A DNA stretch of 64,000 nucleotides. Origin: Rhizobacter sp. Root404. GTDB taxonomy: Bacteria; Pseudomonadota; Gammaproteobacteria; Burkholderiales; Burkholderiaceae_C. Each line of letters starts with the position of its first letter. Position 1 is the first letter of the stretch. Under the pieces are notes generated by a model, which searched no databases, was not told the DNA's origin, and was given only the letters and a program-made list of their open reading frames with translations. The stretch covers positions 546,683 through 610,682 of the forward strand of contig NZ_LMDS01000005.1 in NCBI RefSeq assembly GCF_001425865.1. Reading direction: 5' to 3'. Below are positions 24,807 through 33,067 of this stretch, in pieces. The translations under genes were made by a program, and so were the position numbers.

Positions 24807-26477
24807 TCAGTTGCCGCCGGCGGTGCGCGATGCGCCCTTGCGCCGCGCCTCGGCGACGCGGGTCGACGGGGGGCCGGACGGCTTGCGCGTCGTCGCCGCG
24901 GTGCGAGTCGACTTGCCGTGGGCCGCCGTGCGGGTCGCCTTGCCGTTCGACGCGGTGCGCGTCGGGTTCGCGTGGGCCGGTTTGCCGCTCTTGGCGGCCA
25001 CGAACACGACGATGGTCTGGCCGGGCTTGAAGCTCGCGCCGGCGCCGACACTGTTCCACTGCGCGACCTGCGTCGGGCTGACCCGGTAGCGCTTCGCGAC
25101 GCTGGCGACGCTGTCGCGGCGGCCGGCCTTCAGCGACATCTTGCGCAGCGGCGGCACGTCGGGGGCGAGCGCCATCATCGCGTTGTCGGCGATCGCGCTC
25201 GACACGTCGGCCTGGCGCTGCTCGCCGCGCGGCACCAGCAGCGTCGAGCCGGCCTTGACCAGCATGCGCGGCGGAATGCGGTTGATCTCGCGCAGCTGCG
25301 CCTCGCTCATGCCGACCTGCTTGGCCGCCTCGGCCGGCCGCAGCGTCTTCGGTGCGACCCAGGCCGTCCAGCTGGCCAGCGGGCCGCGGTGCTGCGGCAG
25401 CCGGCGCACGAACTGGTTGGCGTTGTCGTACGGCAGCAGCACCTGCGGCGTGCCGGCCGCCAGGATCACCGGCTTGTTCATCTGCGGGTTGAGGAACTGG
25501 AACTCCTCGAGCGGCATGCCGGCCAGCTTGACCGCGACGGCCACGTCCATGTCGCGCTCGATCGGCACGCTCAGGAAGTACGGGTGGTTCTTCAGCGGCG
25601 GCAGCGTCAGGTTGAAGTCCGACGGGCGCGCGATGATGTTCTTCACCGCCTGCAGCTTGGGCACGTAGTACTGCGTCTCGTTCGGCATCTTCAGCGACAG
25701 GTAGTCGGTGGGCAGGCCGAGCTTCTGGTTCTTCGCGATCGCGCGCTGCACGCTGCCTTCGCCCCAGTTGTAGGCGGCCAGCGCGAGGTGCCAGTCGCCG
25801 AACATCGCGTAGAGCTTCTGCATGTAGTCGAGCGCGGCGCGGGTCGACTGCAGCACGTCGCGGCGGTCGTCGCGGAAGATGTTCTGCTTGAGCGCGTAGT
25901 CCTTGCCGGTGCCGGGGATGAACTGCCACATGCCCGAGGCCCGCGCGGTCGACATCGCCTGCGGGTTGTACGCGCTCTCGATGAACGGCAGCAGCGCGAG
26001 CTCGGTCGGCATGCCGCGCTTGTCGAGCTCCTCGACGATGTAGAACATGTAGCGGCCGCCGCGCTCGGTCATGCGCTGCACGTAATCGGGCCGGGTCGCG
26101 TACCACTGCTCGCGGTTGCGCACCAGGTCGGTGTCGAGGTCCGGCATCGTGAAGCCGCGGCGCACGCGCTCCCACAGGTCGGTCTGTGCGGCGCGGTCGT
26201 CCATGTCGAGACGGACTTCCGGCCGCAGCGGGTCGACCGGCACCGGCGCGGCGGCCGCGGTCTCGACCGGCGCCGGCGCGCTGGCCGCTGACGCGGCGGG
26301 TGCGGCCGCGGCGACGGCGGGAGTCTCGGGTTGTGCCGCGACGGGCGGCGGCGCGGGTTTGTCGGTCGGGGAACCGCCGGGCGTGGCGCAGGCGGCGAGC
26401 AGCAGGGGCAGCATCAGCAGCGCGAACCGGCGGTACAGGGAGGGGGCCGACGGGCCGTGCGTGATGGGGTGCGTCAT
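24807..26477 (-). CDS. mltD: Membrane-bound lytic murein transglycosylase D (LysM)
   Basis: 556-aa envelope lipoprotein. Lipobox LLAACA near residue 24, an Ala/Pro-rich linker, then an SLT domain with the catalytic Glu in LPFIESAYNPQAMS, GMWQFIPGTG and LALAAYNWGEGSV. Two LysM-like peptidoglycan-binding regions follow (the last around KAGRRDSVASVAKRYRVS). The C-terminal tail is Lys/Arg/Thr-rich with near-repeats of a (K/T)RTA(A/S) unit. The enzyme cleaves glycan strands to 1,6-anhydro ends. The ATG at 26477 overlaps the gloB stop (ATGA), which fixes the start against the longer open frame. Confidence 0.93.
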   Translation of the reverse strand: MTHPITHGPSAPSLYRRFALLMLPLLLAACATPGGSPTDKPAPPPVAAQPETPAVAAAAPAASAASAPAPVETAAAAPVPVDPLRPEVRLDMDDRAAQTDLWERVRRGFTMPDLDTDLVRNREQWYATRPDYVQRMTERGGRYMFYIVEELDKRGMPTELALLPFIESAYNPQAMSTARASGMWQFIPGTGKDYALKQNIFRDDRRDVLQSTRAALDYMQKLYAMFGDWHLALAAYNWGEGSVQRAIAKNQKLGLPTDYLSLKMPNETQYYVPKLQAVKNIIARPSDFNLTLPPLKNHPYFLSVPIERDMDVAVAVKLAGMPLEEFQFLNPQMNKPVILAAGTPQVLLPYDNANQFVRRLPQHRGPLASWTAWVAPKTLRPAEAAKQVGMSEAQLREINRIPPRMLVKAGSTLLVPRGEQRQADVSSAIADNAMMALAPDVPPLRKMSLKAGRRDSVASVAKRYRVSPTQVAQWNSVGAGASFKPGQTIVVFVAAKSGKPAHANPTRTASNGKATRTAAHGKSTRTAATTRKPSGPPSTRVAEARRKGASRTAGGN

Positions 26478-27253
26478 CGGAAATCGTTCTTCCATTGTCG
26501 AAGCGCGGCCAGGACCGCGACAGGTTCGTCGGATTCGCCGCCATGGGCGATGGCGCTGCGGGCGACGGTGGGGTCGTTGCAGCGCAGGAAGGGGTTGATG
26601 CGGGTCTCGCGTGCGATCGAGGACGGCAGGGTGGGCCGGCCTCGCGCGCGTTCGGCAAGACACCAATCGGTGTGCGCGGCGATGTCGGCGTTGGCCGGCT
26701 CGACCGCATGCGCGAACTTCAGGTTCGACAGCGTGTACTCGTGCGCGCAGCAGACGCGCGTCTCGCCCGGCAGCGCGGCGAGCCGCGACAGCGAGCGATG
26801 CATCTGTGCCGGCGTGCCTTCGAACAGGCGCCCGCAACCGGCAGAGAACAGCGTGTCGCCGCAGAACAGGACCGGCGCGCCGTCGTTGCCGCCGCCGGCC
26901 GGCAGGTAGTAGGCGATGTGGCCGCTGGTGTGGCCCGGCACGTCGATCACCTCGAACTGCAGACCCAGCGTCTCGATGCGGTCGCCGTCGACCAGCGGGC
27001 GATACGGTTCGGGAATGCGTTCGCGCTTCGGCCCGAACACCGGTCCCTGCAGGCGCGAGCGCAACGCATCGACGCCGCCGACATGATCGCCATGGTGGTG
27101 GGTCACTAGAATCGCCGCCAGGGCCAGCTGCCGTGACTCGAGGGCGTCGATCACTGGTGCAGACTCACCCGGATCGACCACGATGGCGCGCTGGCCATCG
27201 TCGAGCATCCAGATGTAGTTGTCGGTGAAGGCGGGCAGGGCAATCAGGTTCAT
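26474..27253 (-). CDS. gloB: Hydroxyacylglutathione hydrolase (glyoxalase II)
   Basis: 259-aa zinc metallohydrolase that hydrolyses S-lactoylglutathione in methylglyoxal detoxification. THHHGDHVGG at 51-60 is the intact zinc box, with GHTSGHIAYY, CGDTLFSAGCGR and CCAHEYT supplying the other ligands. The C-terminal domain has RETRINPFLR, which binds glutathione. Start ATG at 27253 gives MNLIALPAF, as in homologues. Its start codon overlaps that of the divergent methyltransferase in a shared CATG, and its stop overlaps mltD. Confidence 0.97.
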   Translation of the reverse strand: MNLIALPAFTDNYIWMLDDGQRAIVVDPGESAPVIDALESRQLALAAILVTHHHGDHVGGVDALRSRLQGPVFGPKRERIPEPYRPLVDGDRIETLGLQFEVIDVPGHTSGHIAYYLPAGGGNDGAPVLFCGDTLFSAGCGRLFEGTPAQMHRSLSRLAALPGETRVCCAHEYTLSNLKFAHAVEPANADIAAHTDWCLAERARGRPTLPSSIARETRINPFLRCNDPTVARSAIAHGGESDEPVAVLAALRQWKNDFR

Positions 27254-27272
27254 GGCGGAACGCGCGATTATA
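27251..27272 (-). promoter_or_regulatory. Candidate gloB -10 box and shared CATG start
   Basis: On the minus strand TATAAT occurs at 27272-27267, about 13 bp before the gloB ATG, which would give an almost leaderless transcript. The -35 is poor. The palindrome CATG at 27251-27254 holds both the gloB ATG (minus) and the methyltransferase ATG (plus). Confidence 0.4.
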
Positions 27273-28112
27273 GGTTTGACCGATTGGCTCAAGACCCCGG
27301 CAGGCGCTTACGTTCTGCATTGGGAACAAGCCCATCTGGACGTCGCGGTGGCCGATCTGTTCGGCTTCCATGCCCTGCAGCTCGGCCTGCCTGAACTGGA
27401 GGCCCTGCGGGCCAACCGCATGCCGCATCGATGGACCGCCACGGAGCATGCCGAAGCCGGCGCACCACCGCAAGCGCACGACGGCGCGACCGCGGAAACT
27501 TTACAAGGCGAAGCGACCGTGCCGGTTCGCGCTGCCGTCGCGCTCCATTGCGATTTCGATGCCTTGCCCTTCGACAGCAACAGCCTCGATCTGGTGGTGC
27601 TGCCGCACGCGCTCGAACTCGCCCGCGACCCGCATCTGGCATTGCGCGAGGTCGAGCGCGTGCTCGTGCCCGAGGGCCGCGTGGTGATCGTCGGGTTCAA
27701 TCCGACCAGCCTGTGGGGGCTGCGTCAGCACCTCGGTCGCTGGCGCCGCCAGCTGTGGCCACGCAGTGCGCGCGGCCTGTTCCTGCCGAGCGCCGGGGAA
27801 TTCCTGCGCTACCGTCGCCTGCGCGACTGGCTGCGGCTGCTCAGCTTTGAGGTCGAGGACGGTCGCTTCGGCTGCTACCGCCTGCCTGTCGCATCGCTGA
27901 AGTGGCTGGAGCGCTCGTCCTGGATGGAACGGGTCGGCGAGCGCTGGTGGCCGGTGTTCGGCGCGGTCTATTTCGTCGTCGCGGTCAAGCGCGTGCGCGG
28001 CATGCGGCTGGTGGGCATGGTGCGCGCGCAGCGTGCCGTGCCCAACTCCGCGCCGGCTCCGGTGGTCGCGACCCATCATCATCATCAGAATTCGAACGAT
28101 CCTCCGCCATGA
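27252..28112 (+). CDS. SAM-dependent methyltransferase
   Basis: 286-aa class I methyltransferase-like protein of the type found next to gloB and rnhA in betaproteobacteria. LPFDSNSLDLVVLPHALE (about 99-116) and VERVLVPEGRVVIVGFNP (about 135-152) match motifs post-I to III. The glycine-rich motif I is not evident. The C-terminus carries a hydrophobic patch (WWPVFGAVYFVVAV) and an unusual HHHH stretch. Substrate unknown. The ATG at 27252 overlaps gloB's start; a TTG at codon 9 is an alternative. The end overlaps rnhA by ATGA. Confidence 0.85.
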   Translation: MAERAIIGLTDWLKTPAGAYVLHWEQAHLDVAVADLFGFHALQLGLPELEALRANRMPHRWTATEHAEAGAPPQAHDGATAETLQGEATVPVRAAVALHCDFDALPFDSNSLDLVVLPHALELARDPHLALREVERVLVPEGRVVIVGFNPTSLWGLRQHLGRWRRQLWPRSARGLFLPSAGEFLRYRRLRDWLRLLSFEVEDGRFGCYRLPVASLKWLERSSWMERVGERWWPVFGAVYFVVAVKRVRGMRLVGMVRAQRAVPNSAPAPVVATHHHHQNSNDPPP

Positions 28113-28588
28113 CGACCAGCACAGAGACTCTCCCCGACGCCGCCGCCATCCAGCGCCCGCATGTCGTGATCTACACCGACGGCGCCTGCAAGGGCAACCC
28201 GGGCCGCGGCGGCTGGGGCGCCTGGCTGCGCACCGGCGAGCATCAGAAGGAGTTGTTCGGCGGCGAGATGCTGACGACCAACAACCGCATGGAGCTGACG
28301 GCCGTGATCGAGGCGCTCAATTCGCTCAAGCGCACCTGCGATGTCACCGTGCACACCGACAGCGAGTACGTGCGCAAGGGCATCACCGAGTGGATCCACG
28401 GCTGGAAGCTGCGCGGCTGGAAGACGGCCGACAAGAAGCCGGTGAAGAACGCCGAGCTCTGGCAGCGCCTGGACGCGCTGCGCAACCTGCACCATGTCGA
28501 GTGGCGCTGGGTCAAGGGCCACTCGGGCGACCCTGGCAACGAGCGCGCCGACGCGTTGGCGAACAAGGGGGTCGAGGCCGCGCGCTGA
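28109..28588 (+). CDS. rnhA: Ribonuclease HI
   Basis: 159-aa endonuclease that cuts the RNA strand of RNA-DNA hybrids. YTDGACKGNPG, NNRMELTAVIEAL, VHTDSEYVRKG and GNERADALAN supply the D-E-D-D catalytic residues, and the KGHSGDPGN loop contains the conserved His. An about 18-residue N-terminal extension precedes the fold. Overlaps the methyltransferase by 4 bp. The stop lies in a GCGCGC-TGA-GCGCGC palindrome without a T run, so any terminator is weak. dnaQ, often next in related genomes, is absent. Confidence 0.97.
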   Translation: MTTSTETLPDAAAIQRPHVVIYTDGACKGNPGRGGWGAWLRTGEHQKELFGGEMLTTNNRMELTAVIEALNSLKRTCDVTVHTDSEYVRKGITEWIHGWKLRGWKTADKKPVKNAELWQRLDALRNLHHVEWRWVKGHSGDPGNERADALANKGVEAAR

Positions 28589-28613
28589 GCGCGCAGGCTT
28601 CGCAAGCACCGGC

Positions 28614-29897
28614 TCAGGCGAGCTGACGCTCGACTTCCATCATCTGGAAGCGCGCGAGCGCCAGGTTGGTATGGCGCTTGTTGAACAGCGCAAGCAGGAA
28701 CAGCTCGGGGTGATGCGCGAGGCCGCGAATCACTTGCTGGCGCGCACCGGCGCTGGTGATGACCTCGTCGACCGGCTCGACCAGCCCCATGCTCCGCGCC
28801 GCCTGCCGATGCGCGCGCAGGACTTGCGCCGCGCACGCCGCGGCCAGGTCGAGGTCGAGCGGCGGCTTGTCGCGGGATTCGCGCGCCAGCACCAGGCCGC
28901 TGCCGGCATCCACCGCGGCGCAACCGAGCAGCCCGTCGAGCGCGAGCATGCCGGCGAGCGCGTGCCGCGCCCGGTTCGCATCGAGTGATACTGGCGTCAC
29001 CGGTGTCACCGGCGTCGACGGCCGCGCCACGCCTGGCGCCTCGGCCGCCGGCGCGCTCACCAGTCGACCGGCGTGAAGCGCGTCGCCGGCGCCGCCAGAA
29101 GGCGCTTCCCAGCCGGGCTGCGCGCGGACCTGGTTCCAAATGCCGAGCATCGCGTTCCAGACCGACGACGCGCCGGTCAGGGTTTCGCTCAGCACGTGCA
29201 CATGCAGCCGGGTCGGCCAGGCGATCGCGTCGATCTTGTTGGCGATCCAGACCGCGGCGGGCGGCAGCATGAACAGCAGGTGGGGGCAGCGCCAGGTCGG
29301 CAGCAACGCGGCGTTGTGAAGCGCGGCCAGCAGTGCGTCGATCGCGTGGGGCTGCAGCGGGCCGATGATCACGGTGGTCATCTGGCTGCGCTCCATCAGC
29401 GCGACCGGGATCTCGGCGTTCTCGCTGCCAGGCGCGCGTACATCGGCGTGGTAGATGCGCAGCGTGTCGTCCTGGCGCCGCACGAGCGTGGTGCGCTCGA
29501 TGGTGGCGAGGGTGCGCAGCGTCGTGTGTTCGCGCAGGTGCAGCCGCTCGATCGGCCGTCCGCCGGCGTCGGACAGCGCCTTGATCACCGCCGCAGCCCA
29601 CACGCCGGTCGGGTCGAGCAGCGTGATCAGCGAGGTGGCAGTGTCCAGGTCGGCGCGGGTATCGGCGAAATGCTCGCGGATGGCCTGGGCCGGGGAGCCG
29701 GTGACGACCAGGTCGTGCGAATGGCGGTCGACGATCTGGCCACGCGCGTTGACCTCGGTCGCGACCGATTCCATGATCGACGTGGCCGCGAAACCGGGTG
29801 CGGGCTCGATCGTCTTGCCGAGGGGGTCGCGCGCCGCGCCCAGGTCGCCGAACAGTGAGGTGAGCAAGGGATCTCCCGGGGGTTGCGGTCGGTGCAT
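28614..29897 (-). CDS. Hypothetical protein with Roadblock-like C-terminus
   Basis: 427-aa soluble protein with no signal peptide or membrane segment. No family is certain. The C-terminal about 120 residues (LAGMLALDGLLGCAAVDAGSG onward, ending LARFQMMEVERQL) have the alternation of helices and strands and the 'self-versus-mark' pattern seen in Roadblock/LC7 proteins, which regulate small GTPases. The N-terminal half is unassigned. A linker near 300 contains a TPVTPVTPV stretch. It stands alone, convergent with rnhA (25 bp). Start ATG at 29897 has no strong ribosome binding site. Confidence 0.6.
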   Translation of the reverse strand: MHRPQPPGDPLLTSLFGDLGAARDPLGKTIEPAPGFAATSIMESVATEVNARGQIVDRHSHDLVVTGSPAQAIREHFADTRADLDTATSLITLLDPTGVWAAAVIKALSDAGGRPIERLHLREHTTLRTLATIERTTLVRRQDDTLRIYHADVRAPGSENAEIPVALMERSQMTTVIIGPLQPHAIDALLAALHNAALLPTWRCPHLLFMLPPAAVWIANKIDAIAWPTRLHVHVLSETLTGASSVWNAMLGIWNQVRAQPGWEAPSGGAGDALHAGRLVSAPAAEAPGVARPSTPVTPVTPVSLDANRARHALAGMLALDGLLGCAAVDAGSGLVLARESRDKPPLDLDLAAACAAQVLRAHRQAARSMGLVEPVDEVITSAGARQQVIRGLAHHPELFLLALFNKRHTNLALARFQMMEVERQLA

Positions 29898-30011
29898 CGG
29901 GCGGTCACGAGCCCACGCATCAGGGAAGTCTAGGGGCGAGCCCGCAGCGCGCCAATCCCCACAGGCGTCGGATGCCGCGCGCAGGCTGTAGCAAGTCGTG
30001 ACCGGCCCTGA

Positions 30012-30857
30012 TCAGGACGCCAGGAACCGGCTCGGCGGGGCGCCGACCGAGCGCCGCACCATGGCGCTGAACGCGCTCGGGCTCGCGTAGCCCAGTTCGG
30101 TCGCGATGCGCGCCATCGGCCACTTGCGTGCTGCCAGTGTCACGGCACGGGCCAGCAGCACCTGCTGGCGCCATTGCAGGAACGAGGTGCCCAGTTCGCT
30201 GCGGAACAGCCGCGCGACCGTGCGCGAACTGGCGCCGCAGGCGCGCGCCCAGTCGTCGAGCGTGGCGTGGCGGGCCGGGTCGTCCAGCACCGCTTCGCAC
30301 AGCGAGCGCAGGCGCTTGTCGGCCGGCAGGTCGACGCCCAGCGGCACCGGACGGGCGCGGCGCAATTCGTCCAGCACCAGCGCGCTGAGGCGGGCCTCGC
30401 GCCGCAACGCGTCGGCCTCCGGGGCGGCGGCGCCGCCGTCGGGGGTCGCGTCCAGTTCGAGCACCAGCGCACGCAGCAGGTCGGAGACTTCGAGCACTCG
30501 GCACTGACGCCACGCCGCTTCCTCCGCCCGGGCGACCTGCGGCCCGCAGCGCCCGCGCGGCTGGTGCATGTACAGCGTCAACAGGTCGGCGTCCTCGACC
30601 ACCGACACCGCATGCTCGACGCCCGGCGGGATCCACAGCGCGCGCGATGGCGGCACGATGTAGGTGCCGTGCGCGACGGTGAGGCGCACCACGCCCGTGG
30701 CCGAGACCGCGAGCTGGGCCCACGGATGGCTGTGCGGCACCACGCGGGTGTCGGTGTTCAGGCGCTGGCGCTTGGCGCGCACCGGACGGGCCGCGTCGGG
30801 CATGTACAGGTGCGGCGTCAGCGGTCCGACGGGAGGCGGGATGCGGGTGGCGGCCAT
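30012..30857 (-). CDS. AraC-family transcriptional regulator
   Basis: 281-aa regulator. N-terminal cupin sensor (PHSHPWAQLAVSATGVVRL, VPPSRALWIPPGVEHAV) and C-terminal double HTH (LDDWARACGASSRTVARLFRSELG and IATELGYASPSAFSAMVRR). This layout is typical of AraC proteins that control a neighbouring MFS exporter. The adjacent divergent MFS gene starts 71 bp away and is the likely target. The ATG at 30857 was chosen; the frame continues to 30911 without a better start. Ligand unknown. Confidence 0.9.
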   Translation of the reverse strand: MAATRIPPPVGPLTPHLYMPDAARPVRAKRQRLNTDTRVVPHSHPWAQLAVSATGVVRLTVAHGTYIVPPSRALWIPPGVEHAVSVVEDADLLTLYMHQPRGRCGPQVARAEEAAWRQCRVLEVSDLLRALVLELDATPDGGAAAPEADALRREARLSALVLDELRRARPVPLGVDLPADKRLRSLCEAVLDDPARHATLDDWARACGASSRTVARLFRSELGTSFLQWRQQVLLARAVTLAARKWPMARIATELGYASPSAFSAMVRRSVGAPPSRFLAS

Positions 30858-30927
30858 TGGCGGGATCTCGACAGAACTTGACGAGCTATCGTAAACCAGC
30901 CGCCCTGTCACTGCTTAAGATCGGTGC

Positions 30928-32181
30928 ATGAGTTCTCTTGCCGCCCCCACTCCGCCGCTGCGCCCGGCCCGCCAGGACGCCCAACTGATCGGCTTGGTCG
31001 GCATGGCCCACCTGATCAGCCATTTCAGCCAGCTCCTGCTGGCGCCGCTGTTCCCATGGCTGAAGGACGCGTTCACGGTCAGCTATGCCGAGCTCGGGCT
31101 GCTGATGACCATCTTCTTCGTCGTCTCGTGCATCGTGCAGGCCGCGTCGGGTTTCGTCGTCGATCGGTTCGGGCCGCGGCCGGTGCTGTTCGCGGGCCTG
31201 GCGCTGCTGGGCCTGGCGGCGTGGGGCTTCGCGGCCAGCCACAGCTACTGGACGCTGGCGCTGTTCGCGGTCGTCGCCGGCGTCGGCAACGGCGTGTTCC
31301 ACCCGGTCGACTACACGCTGCTGAACCGCAAGGTGCATCCATCGCGCCTCGGCCATGCATTCAGCGTCCACGGGATCACCGGCAGCCTCGGCTGGGCGCT
31401 CGCCCCGGCGATGCTGGTGCCGCTGACGCTGGCCTACGGCTGGCGAGTCGCACTGTTCTGCGCCGGGGCGCTCGCGTTCGTCGTGCTGGCGGTGCTGTGG
31501 CTGAACCGGGCGCAGCTCGCGCTCGACCTGGCCCCGGCCCCCAAGACCAGCGCGACCGGGCCGGCCGAGCACAGCTTCGCGTTCATGAAGCTGCCGGCGG
31601 TGTGGATGTGTTTCGGCTTCTTCTTCTTCTATGCCGCGGCGCTGAGTGGCGTGCAGCTGTTCGCCCCCGAGGCCGCGCGGCTGCTGCACGCGGTGCCGGT
31701 CGACTGGGCCGCGATGTGCCTGACGATCTACATGGTCTGCAGCGCGGGCGGCATGGTCGCCGGCGGCTTCCTCGCGTCCGACCCGGCCCGCTGCGAGCGG
31801 ATCATCGGCGCCGGCTTCGGCGCGGCGGCGACGATCGCGATCGTGATCGGCTTTGCCGACATCCCGGCCGCCGCGGTGCCGGTGCTGTTCGGCCTGATGG
31901 GCTTCGGCGCCGGCATCGCGGGGCCATCGCGCGACCTGATCGTCAAGCGTGCCTCGCCGCCGAACGCGACCGGCCGGGTCTATGGCGTCGTCTACTCCGG
32001 GCTGGACATCGGCCAGGCAATCGCGCCGCTGGTGTTCGGCACGCTGATGGACCTGCACCATCCGAGCCTGGTCTGGCTCGGCATCGCGATCGTGCAGGGC
32101 GTGCTGATCGTCAACGCGTTCAACGTGCGCGGTGCGCGCCGCACGCCGCGCTCCGCGCCGCAGTCGGCGGCGGCCGCGTAA
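30928..32181 (+). CDS. MFS transporter (fosmidomycin-resistance-like)
   Basis: 417-aa inner-membrane protein with about 12 hydrophobic helices. The loop 2-3 signature is FVVDRFGPRPVL, and GVGNGVFHPVDYTLLNRKV resembles the FHP motif of the Fsr-like exporter family. It probably effluxes a small toxic compound; substrate unknown. Divergent from the AraC regulator, which likely controls it. It ends 3 bp from the convergent end of the catabolic operon. Confidence 0.9.
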   Translation: MSSLAAPTPPLRPARQDAQLIGLVGMAHLISHFSQLLLAPLFPWLKDAFTVSYAELGLLMTIFFVVSCIVQAASGFVVDRFGPRPVLFAGLALLGLAAWGFAASHSYWTLALFAVVAGVGNGVFHPVDYTLLNRKVHPSRLGHAFSVHGITGSLGWALAPAMLVPLTLAYGWRVALFCAGALAFVVLAVLWLNRAQLALDLAPAPKTSATGPAEHSFAFMKLPAVWMCFGFFFFYAAALSGVQLFAPEAARLLHAVPVDWAAMCLTIYMVCSAGGMVAGGFLASDPARCERIIGAGFGAAATIAIVIGFADIPAAAVPVLFGLMGFGAGIAGPSRDLIVKRASPPNATGRVYGVVYSGLDIGQAIAPLVFGTLMDLHHPSLVWLGIAIVQGVLIVNAFNVRGARRTPRSAPQSAAAA

Positions 32182-32183
32182 GC

Positions 32184-33050
32184 TCAGACCGCGCTGCGGT
32201 GGCGCGCGACGCAGGTGTCCAGCACCTCGCCGCCGTCGCGCGTCCACCAGTCCTCGGCCGAGAAGATCTCGACCTCACTGTAGCCCGCGAACCCGGCCGC
32301 CTCGACCCAGCCGCGGATGCGCGGGATGTCGATCACGCCGTCGCCCATCATCCCGCGGTCGTTCAGCAGGTCGCGGGTCGGCAGCAGCCAGTCGCAAACG
32401 TGGAACGCGAGCAGCCGTTCGCGGCCGGCGCGCTCGATCTGCGCCTGCAGCTTCGGGTCCCACCAGACGTGGTAGACATCGACGGCCACGCCGAGCGCGC
32501 CCGATCGATCCGGATCGAGCGCATCGCACAGGTCGAGTGCCTGTTCCAGCGTGTTGACGCAGGCACGGTCCGCCGCGTACATCGGGTGCAGCGGCTCGAT
32601 CGCGAGCGGCATGCCGACGCTGCGGGCGTACTCGAGCGTCGCGGCGATGCCGTCGTGCACCTGCGCGCGCGAACGCGTCAGGTCCTTGTGCACGGCGCGA
32701 CCCGCCAGCGCGCCGGGCAGGGCGCCGACAACCAGCACCAGGCACGCGGCGTTCAGCGTCTTCGCCTCGTCTACCGCGCGGCGGTTGTCGTCGAGCGCAA
32801 CCTGCAACCCCGCGGCATCGGCCGCCGGGAACATGCCGCCACGGCAGTAGCCCGAGAGTTCGAGGCCGTGCTCGCGCACCGCCTTCGCGATCTTGTCGAG
32901 GCCGACGGCCGCGACCTGGTCGCGCCACGGCGAGATCGCGCGGATGCCGCGACGCGCGCACTCGTCGACGATGCGGTCGAGTGGCCATTGCGCGCGCACC
33001 GTCGCGGTGTTGACCGAGAGCCAGCGGTGGTCGGTGGAGAAATCACGCAT
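32184..33050 (-). CDS. TIM-barrel sugar phosphate isomerase/epimerase-like protein
   Basis: 288-aa xylose-isomerase-like TIM barrel (AP endonuclease family 2 superfamily). Metal-site segments are visible: AIEPLHPMY near 140, VDVYHVWWD, FHVCDWLLP and EVEIFS. The GYSEVEIFS strand near the C-terminus carries a likely metal-binding Glu. Such proteins isomerise or epimerise sugars or keto-sugars. It is the last gene of the eight-gene minus-strand operon, 17 bp after the DUF993 gene. It could also be a lyase acting on an oxidised sugar produced by the neighbouring oxidoreductase. Confidence 0.87.
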   Translation of the reverse strand: MRDFSTDHRWLSVNTATVRAQWPLDRIVDECARRGIRAISPWRDQVAAVGLDKIAKAVREHGLELSGYCRGGMFPAADAAGLQVALDDNRRAVDEAKTLNAACLVLVVGALPGALAGRAVHKDLTRSRAQVHDGIAATLEYARSVGMPLAIEPLHPMYAADRACVNTLEQALDLCDALDPDRSGALGVAVDVYHVWWDPKLQAQIERAGRERLLAFHVCDWLLPTRDLLNDRGMMGDGVIDIPRIRGWVEAAGFAGYSEVEIFSAEDWWTRDGGEVLDTCVARHRSAV

Positions 33051-33067
33051 GCGATGTCGTCGTCCGT

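Noticed and set aside
28578..28592. Terminator at the rnhA stop
   Set aside because: The GCGCGC palindrome has a 3-nt centre and no T tract, so it is not a convincing terminator.
29001..29030. TPVTPVTPV coding repeat
   Set aside because: Three short units in a linker; low-complexity, not a tandem-repeat element.
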